DNA of 64,000 nt, from assembly GCF_003977615.1 (NCBI RefSeq), contig NZ_RYZR01000007.1:620001-684000 (forward strand), written 5' to 3'. A program made the translations under genes and the position numbers. The DNA is from Dyella dinghuensis. GTDB lineage: Bacteria; Pseudomonadota; Gammaproteobacteria; Xanthomonadales; Rhodanobacteraceae. Under the pieces are notes generated by a model. That model ran no database searches and was not told the origin of the DNA. It saw only the letters and a list, made by a program, of their open reading frames with translations. Positions 47,318 through 54,400 of this stretch are shown in pieces. Position 1 is the first letter of the stretch. Each line of letters opens with the position of its first letter.

Positions 47318-48225
47318 TGGCCTCCAACAACGCTCGTTCGACCGGGTTTGGTTCTGTGCTGTCTGCCATGGCGTCTGCCGTGCAGTGGCGTCTGCTGCTG
47401 CTTTGGCTGGTCATCATGCTTATTCCGGCAACCATCGTCGCGTTGCCGCTGCGGCATATGCTTGGCGGTTTGCTGGATAACTCCATCCATGCAGACGACT
47501 GGGCGCAAAACTTTAACGCCACGATGTTTAACGACACGATTGCGTCGCTGATGAAACATCCCGGCTGGCTTGGCGCGACGGCAACCATCGGCGTGCTAAC
47601 GACATTGCTGCTATCGCCGTTTCTCAACGGCATGATCGTGGGCAGTGGCCGTGCGGGACGCGCGCTTGGTTTCGGTGCGTTGCTGCAGAGCGGTTTTGTC
47701 GAGTACGGCCGCATGTTCCGCGTCATGCTTTGGTCCTTGTTGCCGTATGCCGTCGTGCTGGGCGTGGCTTCGGTCGCCATGCATATGGTCGACAAGCATT
47801 CCGAACAAGCCGTGCTGGAATCACAGGTCGATACGTATCACAGCATCGCTCACTGGGTTCTACTGATTGTGTTTGTGCTGGCGCAACTCATTGTGGAATC
47901 GGCGCGTGCGGCATTCATTGCCGACACGGGACTGCGTTCCGCCACGCGTGCATTGGGGCGCGGTTTTAGACAGGTGTTCCGGCGGCCGCTATGGACGGTG
48001 GTGTTTTACCTGGTCGTGACGCTGATCGGCTTGCTGATTGCTGCAGTGTTTAGCATGGCGCGTATTCACGTCACCGCATTCGGTGCGCTCGGGTTTCTGT
48101 TCGCCCTCGTGCTGAGCCAGCTTATCGTCCTCGCGATTGGCTGGATGCGTACGGCGCGTCTGTTTGCATTGGCCGACGTGGCGCGGTCTATCGTGGTCGC
48201 CAAACCGCAAGCGGAATATCGATAA
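47317..48225 (+). CDS. Integral membrane protein paired with M1 peptidase
   Basis: This is a 302-residue protein with about six transmembrane helices (e.g. WRLLLLWLVIMLIPATIVAL, GWLGATATIGVLTTLLLSPF, MLWSLLPYAVVLGVASVAMH, WVLLIVFVLAQLIVESARAA, FYLVVTLIGLLIAAVFSMAR, GFLFALVLSQLIVLAIGW). A cytoplasmic segment SATRALGRGFRQVFRRPLW resembles that of uncharacterised multi-pass proteins. It has no catalytic motif. Its ATG overlaps the TAA of the peptidase gene, so the two are co-translated. The function is unknown; anchoring or regulating the peptidase is possible. Confidence 0.82.
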   Translation: MASNNARSTGFGSVLSAMASAVQWRLLLLWLVIMLIPATIVALPLRHMLGGLLDNSIHADDWAQNFNATMFNDTIASLMKHPGWLGATATIGVLTTLLLSPFLNGMIVGSGRAGRALGFGALLQSGFVEYGRMFRVMLWSLLPYAVVLGVASVAMHMVDKHSEQAVLESQVDTYHSIAHWVLLIVFVLAQLIVESARAAFIADTGLRSATRALGRGFRQVFRRPLWTVVFYLVVTLIGLLIAAVFSMARIHVTAFGALGFLFALVLSQLIVLAIGWMRTARLFALADVARSIVVAKPQAEYR

Positions 48226-48228
48226 ACG

Positions 48229-48801
48229 TCAATGCGTGATGGCGAGTTGGACCAGCACCAACTCGCCAGCGCCTTCGATCCGTACGCGCTCGCCAGGCAG
48301 CGCATCGATCCAGATACTGTCGGTCGGTTCCAGCGCTTCGCGGCCATCGTCCACACGCACATCCGCACGGCCGGCAAGCAAGTGGGCGAACCAGCACGAT
48401 TGCTCGCGCACCGGCAACCACATGCTGCCGTTGAGCGGCCGCGCAATCACTTCACCGTGCGCACCACCGCGCAACATCACATTAAAGGCGCGCGTGGCAC
48501 CTTCCGGTAGCGAGGCCTTCGGTGTATCGGCGCCATCAAAGTGCGTGCCGGACAAACGCAGCAGTTCGACGTTGCGGCCATCGCTGAAATGCAGAGTCAG
48601 TGGCGCATCCAGCGCGACGATCTGGCGTCGCGTGCCCGGGTAAGCGGAGAACGTACAGTCCTGGGTGATGTCGGCGATGCTCAGCCGCCATTGCCAGTTC
48701 GTCTCATGCGGTCCGCTGGCGATGACGGTCGTCGTGCCTGCGCCATTGGCCCACGCTTCGGTGCGCAACGATGCGACCGGCACGGGGCGCAGCCTGTTCA
48801 T
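48229..48801 (-). CDS. HutD/Ves-family cupin protein
   Basis: This is a 190-residue protein of the HutD/Ves family. The N-terminal pattern is RTEAWANGAGTTTVIASGP, with NWQWRLSIADITQDCTFSAY PG-type continuation, then a bicupin-like beta fold (LRLSGTHFDGAD, FNVMLRGGAHGEV). HutD is linked to histidine-utilisation loci in pseudomonads and may limit flux or bind formylglutamate; no hut genes are here. It overlaps the GNAT gene upstream by 4 bp. Confidence 0.85.
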   Translation of the reverse strand: MNRLRPVPVASLRTEAWANGAGTTTVIASGPHETNWQWRLSIADITQDCTFSAYPGTRRQIVALDAPLTLHFSDGRNVELLRLSGTHFDGADTPKASLPEGATRAFNVMLRGGAHGEVIARPLNGSMWLPVREQSCWFAHLLAGRADVRVDDGREALEPTDSIWIDALPGERVRIEGAGELVLVQLAITH

Positions 48802-49337
48802 GCAATGGCGCGGCGCGACTGACGATGTGGTGGGTAGTAAGCGAAGACGTGATTTTCGCTGCCGAAGAAGTGAATGTCTTCGATGTGCTCACCGCCGAGG
48901 CGTTCGGCGACGCGATCGGATGCATCGTTGCCCACGCGCACCAGGCTGATGACACGCTGCATGTGCAGGTGTTCCCACGCGTAATCCAGCACAGCGGTGC
49001 CGGCTTCGGTGGCGTAGCCATGGTGACGATGGTCGGGCTTGAGCATCCAGCCCATTTCGACATCGGGCCAGCCTTCCGGATGCAGCAAGCCGGCGCGGCC
49101 GATGAATTCACCTGTGGCCTTCAATTCCAGCGCCCACATGCCGTAACCGCGCAATTGCCAGTGACCAATCAACATGGCCAGCGAACGCCACGCGTTGGTG
49201 CGATCGAGCGGTAAGCCGTCGCCAATCCAGCGGGTGCTGTCCGGGTCAGCCAGCATGGCCGCGTAGTCGTCGAAATGGCGTTCGTTGAGCGCCGTTAGGC
49301 GAAGACGTGATGTTTCGATGGTAGGGATAGTGATCAT
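48798..49337 (-). CDS. RimJ/RimL-type GNAT acetyltransferase
   Basis: This is a 179-residue acetyltransferase. It begins IETSRLRLTALNERHFDDYA and continues with GMWALELKATGEFIGRAGLL, WMLKPDHRHHGYATEAGTAV (acetyl-CoA loop, HHGYAT) and HLHMQRVISLVRVGNDASDR followed by VAERLG. This is the pattern of ribosomal-protein Nalpha-acetyltransferase-like and small-molecule GNATs. The substrate is not predictable. It is coupled to hutD and 6 bp from the SET-domain gene, so three small genes form one minus-strand unit. Confidence 0.9.
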   Translation of the reverse strand: MITIPTIETSRLRLTALNERHFDDYAAMLADPDSTRWIGDGLPLDRTNAWRSLAMLIGHWQLRGYGMWALELKATGEFIGRAGLLHPEGWPDVEMGWMLKPDHRHHGYATEAGTAVLDYAWEHLHMQRVISLVRVGNDASDRVAERLGGEHIEDIHFFGSENHVFAYYPPHRQSRRAIA

Positions 49338-49343
49338 TTCGGA

Positions 49344-49814
49344 TCAGTCAGTGAGGCTTGCGCTATCCAGCACATGGGCCAGTGCGCGAGTGGTCGTCAT
49401 CAGACTCTCGTACCAGGACAGACCTACGATTCTCTCACCCGTGGCGGTATCGATAAAGTCTTCCTCTTGCCCCGGCGGCAGCAGATGCCGGTAGTCCACG
49501 GTGATTTCTGTACCCGTAGGCAAGTCGTGCATGGCAAACACAAAACCCAGATGCCACAAGCCGCTGGGCTCAAAACTGTGGTTGATGTAGCACTCGTCCG
49601 GCCAATCGGGCGAGACGGTGTAACGGTCTTCGAACCAGCGTGCGCTGGCATACATCAAATCCGGCTGCGCAAGGACTTCTTTCAAGCGAAACGTCTTATC
49701 GATGGTGTCAGGCGCCGTGATGATGTGCCCGGCACTCACCGGTTCTTCGAGAAACAGCCCTTTCCCGGCGCCAGTGATTCGTGAAGCATCGATGCGGTAA
49801 CGCGGGACAATCAT
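49344..49814 (-). CDS. SET-domain protein
   Basis: This is a 156-residue protein that is almost entirely a SET domain, the fold of lysine methyltransferases. N-terminal ITGAGKGLFLEEPVSAGHII corresponds to the SET-N GxGLFA region. CYINHSFEPSG matches the NHSxxPN AdoMet-binding motif, with Phe where Cys is common and Ser for the final Asn. GTEITVDYRHLLPP matches the GEELxxDY catalytic motif. There is no post-SET cysteine cluster. Bacterial members may modify small proteins, but the substrate here is unknown. The start is the ATG at 49814. Confidence 0.85.
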   Translation of the reverse strand: MIVPRYRIDASRITGAGKGLFLEEPVSAGHIITAPDTIDKTFRLKEVLAQPDLMYASARWFEDRYTVSPDWPDECYINHSFEPSGLWHLGFVFAMHDLPTGTEITVDYRHLLPPGQEEDFIDTATGERIVGLSWYESLMTTTRALAHVLDSASLTD

Positions 49815-49909
49815 GATGGCGCAGTCTTGCCTGGGCATTGGGGTCCGCGCGGAGTGTATTCGCAAGTGGTACGGCCCGCCATGGGCCGTACCCGTTTGTG
49901 TCGGGCTGC

Positions 49910-50263
49910 TCAGCCCCCGGTTGCATCGGCCGCTGCGGCCTTGGGCTTCTTGGGGTGCTTGGCCTTGGAGGCGGCGGCTTCGGCAGGCGTTGCGCCTTGG
50001 CCGGTGAGCAGGATGGCGTCCTGATTGCGCTTCAGGGTGGCCGCGCCGATGCCCTTGACCTGTGTCAGATCGTCAACGTTCTTGAACGGACCGTGTTCTT
50101 CGCGGAAAGCCACAATGGCCTTCGCCTTGGACAGGCCGATGCCATCCAGCGCGCTGGCGATGGTGGCCGCGTCGGCGGTATTGATGTTGACGGGTGTTGC
50201 GGCAAAAGCGGGCAGGGCAAGCGTGAAGGCCAATACGGCAGCAACGAGGATCTTCTTGAACAT
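49910..50263 (-). CDS. ComEA-like helix-hairpin-helix protein
   Basis: This is a 117-residue exported protein. The signal peptide MFKKILVAAVLAFTLALPAF ends in AA-T. The mature part starts with VNINTADAATIASALDGIGL followed by SKAKAIVAFREEHGPF, and continues NVDDLTQVKGIGAATLKRN: two HhH motifs that bind double-stranded DNA in ComEA. The tail is Lys/Pro/Ala-rich (KHPKKPKAAAADATGG). It is a candidate periplasmic DNA-binding protein for natural transformation, which would fit the type IV pilin operon further along. Confidence 0.9.
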   Translation of the reverse strand: MFKKILVAAVLAFTLALPAFAATPVNINTADAATIASALDGIGLSKAKAIVAFREEHGPFKNVDDLTQVKGIGAATLKRNQDAILLTGQGATPAEAAASKAKHPKKPKAAAADATGG

Positions 50264-50497
50264 GTCGTGATTTTCCTTGGTCGATGAATGAGCGGCACGT
50301 CCCATGCCGCGCCAGCACTTTGCGCCAGCGCGGTTTTTGCGCGCAGTCGGACGATCACGTTCTTGCGATGACGCAGGCGGCACCGTGCGTCGTCGGCTCA
50401 AGCCGCTGAACGTGTGAGTAAGTGGCCCGCGACACGTAGACAGGCACGAAACGTCAGGCTGGTAGAATCACCCTTTCACTTTGTCGATGGAGTCCCG

Positions 50498-51922
50498 ATG
50501 GATACCCCCCGTCTGACCCGCTACATCAGCGATCTCTGGGACGCTGAAATCGTGCCCCAGCTGATGGACTACATCCGGATTCCGAACAAGTCGCCCATGT
50601 TCGACAAGGACTGGGTCGCGCACGGCCACATGGACGCGGCGGTCAAGCTGATGGAAACGTGGGCGCGCACCAAGCTGCCGGCGTTGCCCGGCGCCACACT
50701 TGAAGTGGTGCGGCTGGAAGGGCGCACACCGCTGATCTACATCGAAGTGCCGGGGCAGAACGACGACACGGTTGTGTTGTACGGTCATCTGGACAAACAA
50801 CCGGAAATGACGGGCTGGTCGGAAGGCCTCGGTCCGTGGATTCCCGTGCTGAAGGGCGACAAGCTTTACGGCCGCGGCGGCGCCGACGACGGATATGCCA
50901 TTTTCGGTTCGCTCGCTGCGCTGCTGGCGCTGCAAGAGCAGGGTATTCCGCACGCACGTTGCGTGATCCTGATCGAAGCGTGCGAAGAATCGGGCAGCTA
51001 CGACTTGCCCTATTACGTGGATCATCTTGCATCGCGTATCGGCAATCCGTCGCTGGTGGTGTGCCTGGATTCCGGTTGCGGCAATTACGAACAGTTGTGG
51101 CTGACAACATCGCTGCGCGGTATGACCGGTGGCGAGTTGACGGTGCAGGTGCTGGAAGAAGGCGTGCACTCTGGCGATGCATCCGGCGTGGTGCCATCGA
51201 GCTTCCGCATTCTGCGCGATTTGCTTTCGCGCCTCGAAGACCCGGAAACCGGCCGCATCAAGCCCAAAGAGCTCTACGCAGAGATTCCGCAGCAGCGTAT
51301 CGATCAGGCGAAAATTTCCGCTGGCGTGCTCGGTAAAGAGATCTACACCAAATTTCCGTTTGTCGAAGGCATGCATCCGGTGACGGATGACCTCACCGAG
51401 CTGGTGCTCAATCGCACCTGGCGCCCGCAGTTGGCCGTCACCGGTGCGGAAGGTATGCCGCCACTGGAAAGTGCCGGCAATGTGTTGCGTCCGAAGACGG
51501 CGGTGAAACTCAGTCTGCGCGTGCCACCTACGCTCAATGGCGCGAAGGCGGGCGAGTTCGTGAAGCAGCTGCTTGAAAAAGATCCGCCATACGGCGCCAA
51601 GGTCAGCTTCAAGCTGGAAAAAGACGGCAGTGGCTGGAATGCACCGCAGCTCTCCCCGTGGCTGGAAAACGCCGTGGCCGACGGGTCGGAGCGCTTCTTC
51701 GGCAAGCCGGCCGCGTATATGGGCGAGGGCGGTTCGATTCCCTTCATGGGGATGCTCGGCAGCAAATTCCCGCAGGCGCAGTTCCTGATTACCGGCGTGC
51801 TGGGCCCTCACTCCAACGCGCACGGTCCGAACGAATTCATCCACATCCCGACCGGCAAGAAGGTCACCATGGTGGTCGCCGACGTGGTGGCGCGTCATTA
51901 CGAACAGGCGGCGAGGGGATGA
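50498..51922 (+). CDS. M20-family dipeptidase
   Basis: This is a 474-residue cytoplasmic zinc peptidase of the M20 (carnosinase/DapE-like) family. Metal-site elements: VLYGHLDKQPEM (His and catalytic Asp), GRGGADDGYA (bridging Asp), EACEESGSYD (catalytic Glu, ligand Glu), CLDSGCGN (Asp) and GPHSNAHGPNEFI (His). A lid/dimerisation domain with EEGVHSGDASGVVPSSFRIL lies in between. The ATG at 50498 gives the usual length. It ends 4 bp before the yggS start codon. Confidence 0.92.
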   Translation: MDTPRLTRYISDLWDAEIVPQLMDYIRIPNKSPMFDKDWVAHGHMDAAVKLMETWARTKLPALPGATLEVVRLEGRTPLIYIEVPGQNDDTVVLYGHLDKQPEMTGWSEGLGPWIPVLKGDKLYGRGGADDGYAIFGSLAALLALQEQGIPHARCVILIEACEESGSYDLPYYVDHLASRIGNPSLVVCLDSGCGNYEQLWLTTSLRGMTGGELTVQVLEEGVHSGDASGVVPSSFRILRDLLSRLEDPETGRIKPKELYAEIPQQRIDQAKISAGVLGKEIYTKFPFVEGMHPVTDDLTELVLNRTWRPQLAVTGAEGMPPLESAGNVLRPKTAVKLSLRVPPTLNGAKAGEFVKQLLEKDPPYGAKVSFKLEKDGSGWNAPQLSPWLENAVADGSERFFGKPAAYMGEGGSIPFMGMLGSKFPQAQFLITGVLGPHSNAHGPNEFIHIPTGKKVTMVVADVVARHYEQAARG

Positions 51923-51926
51923 TGCG

Positions 51927-52616
51927 TTGATCGATACCGCGCAATTGGCGGCCAATTGGGCGGCAGTCCTTGGACGTGTCGACGAAGCCTGTCGTGCGGT
52001 AAAGCGTAATCCGGCAGATGTCACCGTACTGCCGGTGAGCAAGACCTTCGGCGTGGATGTGATCCGTGCCGCGATGTCGATGGGCCTGCGCCGGTTCGGC
52101 GAAAACAAGGTCCAGGAAATCAAGGAAAAGGCCGAGGCGCTGGGTGACGACACGATCGAGTGGGTCGTCATCGGCCACCTGCAGACGAACAAAGCCAAGG
52201 ATGTGGCGAGGCTGGCCAGCGAGGTGCAGTCGCTCGATCGCCTTGAACTGGCGGACGCCTTGCACCGTCGGTTGGAGAGCATCGGCCGCCGCCTGAGCGT
52301 CCTGGTGCAGGTGAAGACCGCCAAAGAGGAATCCAAGTACGGTCTGCCGGGCGCAGAGCTGCCTGCGTTTCTCGACCAGCTCCATGCCTATCCCACCCTG
52401 CGCGTACGCGGCCTGATGACCATGGCGACGCTCTCGGAGGATCCCGACGAGGTGCGCGCCTGCTTCCGTCAACTACGGGAGCTACGGGACCAATGCGAAG
52501 CCAAGGGCCACGTGCTACCCCGGCTTTCGATGGGTATGAGTGGCGATTTTCCGCTGGCAATTGCTGAAGGCGCCACGGAAGTGCGGGTCGGAACAGCTGT
52601 TTTTGGTAAGCGGTAA
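51927..52616 (+). CDS. yggS: PLP homeostasis protein YggS/PLPBP
   Basis: This is a 229-residue PLP-binding protein that balances cellular PLP; it has no known enzymatic activity. The PLP lysine is Lys39 in VTVLPVSKTFG, followed by GLRRFGENKVQEIKEKAEAL, WVVIGHLQTNKAKDV, VQVKTAKEESKYGL and RLSMGMSGDFPLAIAEGATE (phosphate site SMGMS). The start is TTG at 51927, 8 bp after GAGGGG; no ATG or GTG fits the frame. It is linked to the M20 peptidase gene. Confidence 0.94.
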   Translation: MIDTAQLAANWAAVLGRVDEACRAVKRNPADVTVLPVSKTFGVDVIRAAMSMGLRRFGENKVQEIKEKAEALGDDTIEWVVIGHLQTNKAKDVARLASEVQSLDRLELADALHRRLESIGRRLSVLVQVKTAKEESKYGLPGAELPAFLDQLHAYPTLRVRGLMTMATLSEDPDEVRACFRQLRELRDQCEAKGHVLPRLSMGMSGDFPLAIAEGATEVRVGTAVFGKR

Positions 52617-52747
52617 CCCCACTGAAATGTGCGCCACGTCGAAATTTCAGCGTAAAAATCACGAAAAATTCTGAACGCCATACGCTCGCGAATTTTTTAG
52701 GTGCGCATTTTATTTAATTAATTCATGGTGTTATGTTGCATCCTTAA

Positions 52748-52877
52748 GCCGTGACGAATTCTAGAACGATGGGGTTTAGTTAACTTCATCCGAACATGCT
52801 GGGCGGAGTGCTTTGTTACCTTCACTCCTTAGTCACGGCCGCCGCAGGGGGCGACGGTCGGACAAGTAACCGCCCAG
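52748..52877 (+). promoter_or_regulatory. Structured 5' leader of the NlpC/P60 gene, possible regulatory RNA
   Basis: Two perfect 8-bp complementarities cross each other. GCCGTGAC (52748-52755) can pair with GTCACGGC (52832-52839), and CTGGGCGG (52799-52806) with CCGCCCAG (52870-52877). A smaller hairpin GAGTG/CACTC (52806-52827) lies inside. They either form a pseudoknot or are alternatives, and the second one ends 13 nt before the ATG, where it could mask ribosome entry. It matches no riboswitch consensus I know. Confidence 0.4.
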
Positions 52878-52890
52878 AGATTCAACCCAC

Positions 52891-53601
52891 ATGCCAAAAA
52901 CGCGACTTGTACTCGCCGCGCTAGCCTCGGCTATGTGCTTTTCCACACCAGCCCTGGCTGCCACAGTCGACAGTGGTCTCCAGGCTCAAGTGTCCGCAAA
53001 GATCTCTTCGTCGTTGCTGAGTCCGCTTAACGCCTTCACGCCCGCTTCCACCATCGCCCAAGCCGCACTGCCCACGCAGCTGCCGATTGGTGCATTGGCG
53101 ACTGCCAAGGCCGACACCGCTGATACCGCCGACAAGACTGCCGCTACCGATGTTTCCAGCGACACCCAGCTGGCGCGCGATCTGCGCGACACGCTGATCG
53201 GTCTGGCGATGGATCTGCGCCACACGCGCTACGTGCGCGGTGGCCACGATCCGTCCACTGGTTTCGATTGCAGCGGTTTCGTGCGTTACGTCTTCGAGCA
53301 CGCCATTGGTTTGCAGCTGCCAACCAATTCGGCATCGCAGTTCATGATTGGTCATACCGTTGCCCGCAATGACATGCAGCCGGGTGATCTGGTGTTCTTC
53401 CGCACCGCAGGTCGTCATGGCAAGGGCCGTGTGTCACACGTCGGCATTTACCTGAGCGATGGTCATTTCATCCATTCGCCGCGTCGTGGTGAATCGGTGC
53501 GCGTGGACAGCCTCGCCGACAGCTACTGGTCGCAGCGCTTCGCCGGTGCACGCCGCCCGGCAGCTATGGCTTCGATTGATTCGGGTACGCACAACGGTTG
53601 A
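52891..53601 (+). CDS. NlpC/P60-family peptidoglycan hydrolase
   Basis: This is a 236-residue exported endopeptidase, probably cutting peptide stems of peptidoglycan. Signal peptide (LVLAALASAMCFSTPALA, ending near residue 23), then a low-complexity Ala/Thr/Asp linker (TAKADTADTADKTAATD) to about residue 90. The C-terminal NlpC/P60 domain follows, with catalytic Cys127 (TGFDCSGFVRYV), His183 (VSHVGIYL) and a third polar residue His195 (FIHSPRRG). The start lies after a long A/T-rich region with a structured leader; the Shine-Dalgarno is weak. Confidence 0.93.
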   Translation: MPKTRLVLAALASAMCFSTPALAATVDSGLQAQVSAKISSSLLSPLNAFTPASTIAQAALPTQLPIGALATAKADTADTADKTAATDVSSDTQLARDLRDTLIGLAMDLRHTRYVRGGHDPSTGFDCSGFVRYVFEHAIGLQLPTNSASQFMIGHTVARNDMQPGDLVFFRTAGRHGKGRVSHVGIYLSDGHFIHSPRRGESVRVDSLADSYWSQRFAGARRPAAMASIDSGTHNG

Positions 53602-53626
53602 TTCATCGCCGTTGCGAAGCGACATG

Positions 53627-53655
53627 AAAGGCCACCCACGCGGTGGCCTTTTTGT
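53627..53655 (+). terminator. Terminator of the NlpC/P60 gene
   Basis: A perfect 10-bp stem AAAGGCCACC/GGTGGCCTTT with a 5-nt loop followed by TTG. Confidence 0.88.
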
Positions 53656-53702
53656 TAGGCAGCGCGTCATCGATACTACGCATATCCCTTGGTGAGGTTT
53701 CC

Positions 53703-54356
53703 ATGCCCACGCGCCTGCCGCCCGTTACGCTTTACTTGCTGATCGCCAACATTGCTGTATTCCTGCTGCAGCAGGTGATGAACGGACCGTTGATCCAGCA
53801 TTTTGCGCTGTGGCCGTTGGGGCCTGATCACGTTTTTCAGGGCGACGACGGCAGCGCGATATCGGTTGGATTCCGGCCTTGGCAACTGGTCACCTATGCG
53901 TTCATGCATGGCGGGTTTCAGCACATTTTTTTCAACATGTTTGCGCTCTACATGTTCGGCGGCACGATTGAGCAGACGTTCGGTTCGCGCAATTTCACCA
54001 TCTACTACTTCGTTTGCTCGATCTTCGCGGCGCTGGCCCAGCTCGTGGTGGTGGAATACTTCACTCACGGCTTTGCACCCACACTGGGTGCGTCCGGCGC
54101 CATCTTCGGGCTTCTGCTCGCTTTCGGCATGCTGTATCCGCGCGAAAAGCTGATGCTGATGTTCCTGCCCATTCCGATACCGGCGTGGCTATTCGTGATT
54201 GGCTACGGCGCGATCGAACTGGTGCTGGGCGTGACCGGCCGTCAGGCCGATGTCGCCCACTTCGCCCATCTTGGCGGCATGTTGGGCGGGTTCCTGATGA
54301 TCGAATATTGGCGCGGAAAATTTCCGATCAAACCCAAGCGCCGTTTGCTGCGTTGA
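53703..54356 (+). CDS. Rhomboid-family intramembrane serine protease
   Basis: This is a 217-residue protein with six transmembrane helices. The catalytic dyad is Ser131 in GASGAIFG and His189 in AHLGG. The oxyanion-side motif HGGFQHIFFNMFAL with its HxxxN-type pattern is present in helix 2. The start is the ATG at 53703; a longer reading would overlap the upstream terminator. Substrates are unknown. The gene is convergent with rapA. Confidence 0.93.
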   Translation: MPTRLPPVTLYLLIANIAVFLLQQVMNGPLIQHFALWPLGPDHVFQGDDGSAISVGFRPWQLVTYAFMHGGFQHIFFNMFALYMFGGTIEQTFGSRNFTIYYFVCSIFAALAQLVVVEYFTHGFAPTLGASGAIFGLLLAFGMLYPREKLMLMFLPIPIPAWLFVIGYGAIELVLGVTGRQADVAHFAHLGGMLGGFLMIEYWRGKFPIKPKRRLLR

Positions 54357-54360
54357 CGCG

Positions 54361-54386
54361 CCTTCTCTCCGGCTAAGGAGAGAAGG
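54361..54386. terminator. Bidirectional hairpin between rhomboid gene and rapA
   Basis: CCTTCTCTCC-GGCTAA-GGAGAGAAGG: a perfect 10-bp stem between two convergent genes. No T tract. Confidence 0.6.
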
Positions 54387-54400
54387 TCATCCATGGTTGC

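Noticed and set aside
50264-50400. Direct repeat GCGCCAGC upstream of the comEA-like gene as an operator
   Set aside because: Short, G/C-rich, and expected by chance in this composition.
50468-52336. 622-residue open frame antisense to the M20 peptidase and yggS genes
   Set aside because: It spans two well-supported genes and has mirror-type composition.
52622-52650. Hairpin CTGAAAT/ATTTCAG after yggS as a terminator
   Set aside because: Only 7 A/T-rich pairs, a 15-nt loop and no T tract after it.
52700-52890. c-di-AMP (ydaO) or c-di-GMP (GEMM) riboswitch upstream of the NlpC/P60 gene
   Set aside because: The conserved blocks of either class are not visible; only the general idea of a structured leader is kept as a finding.
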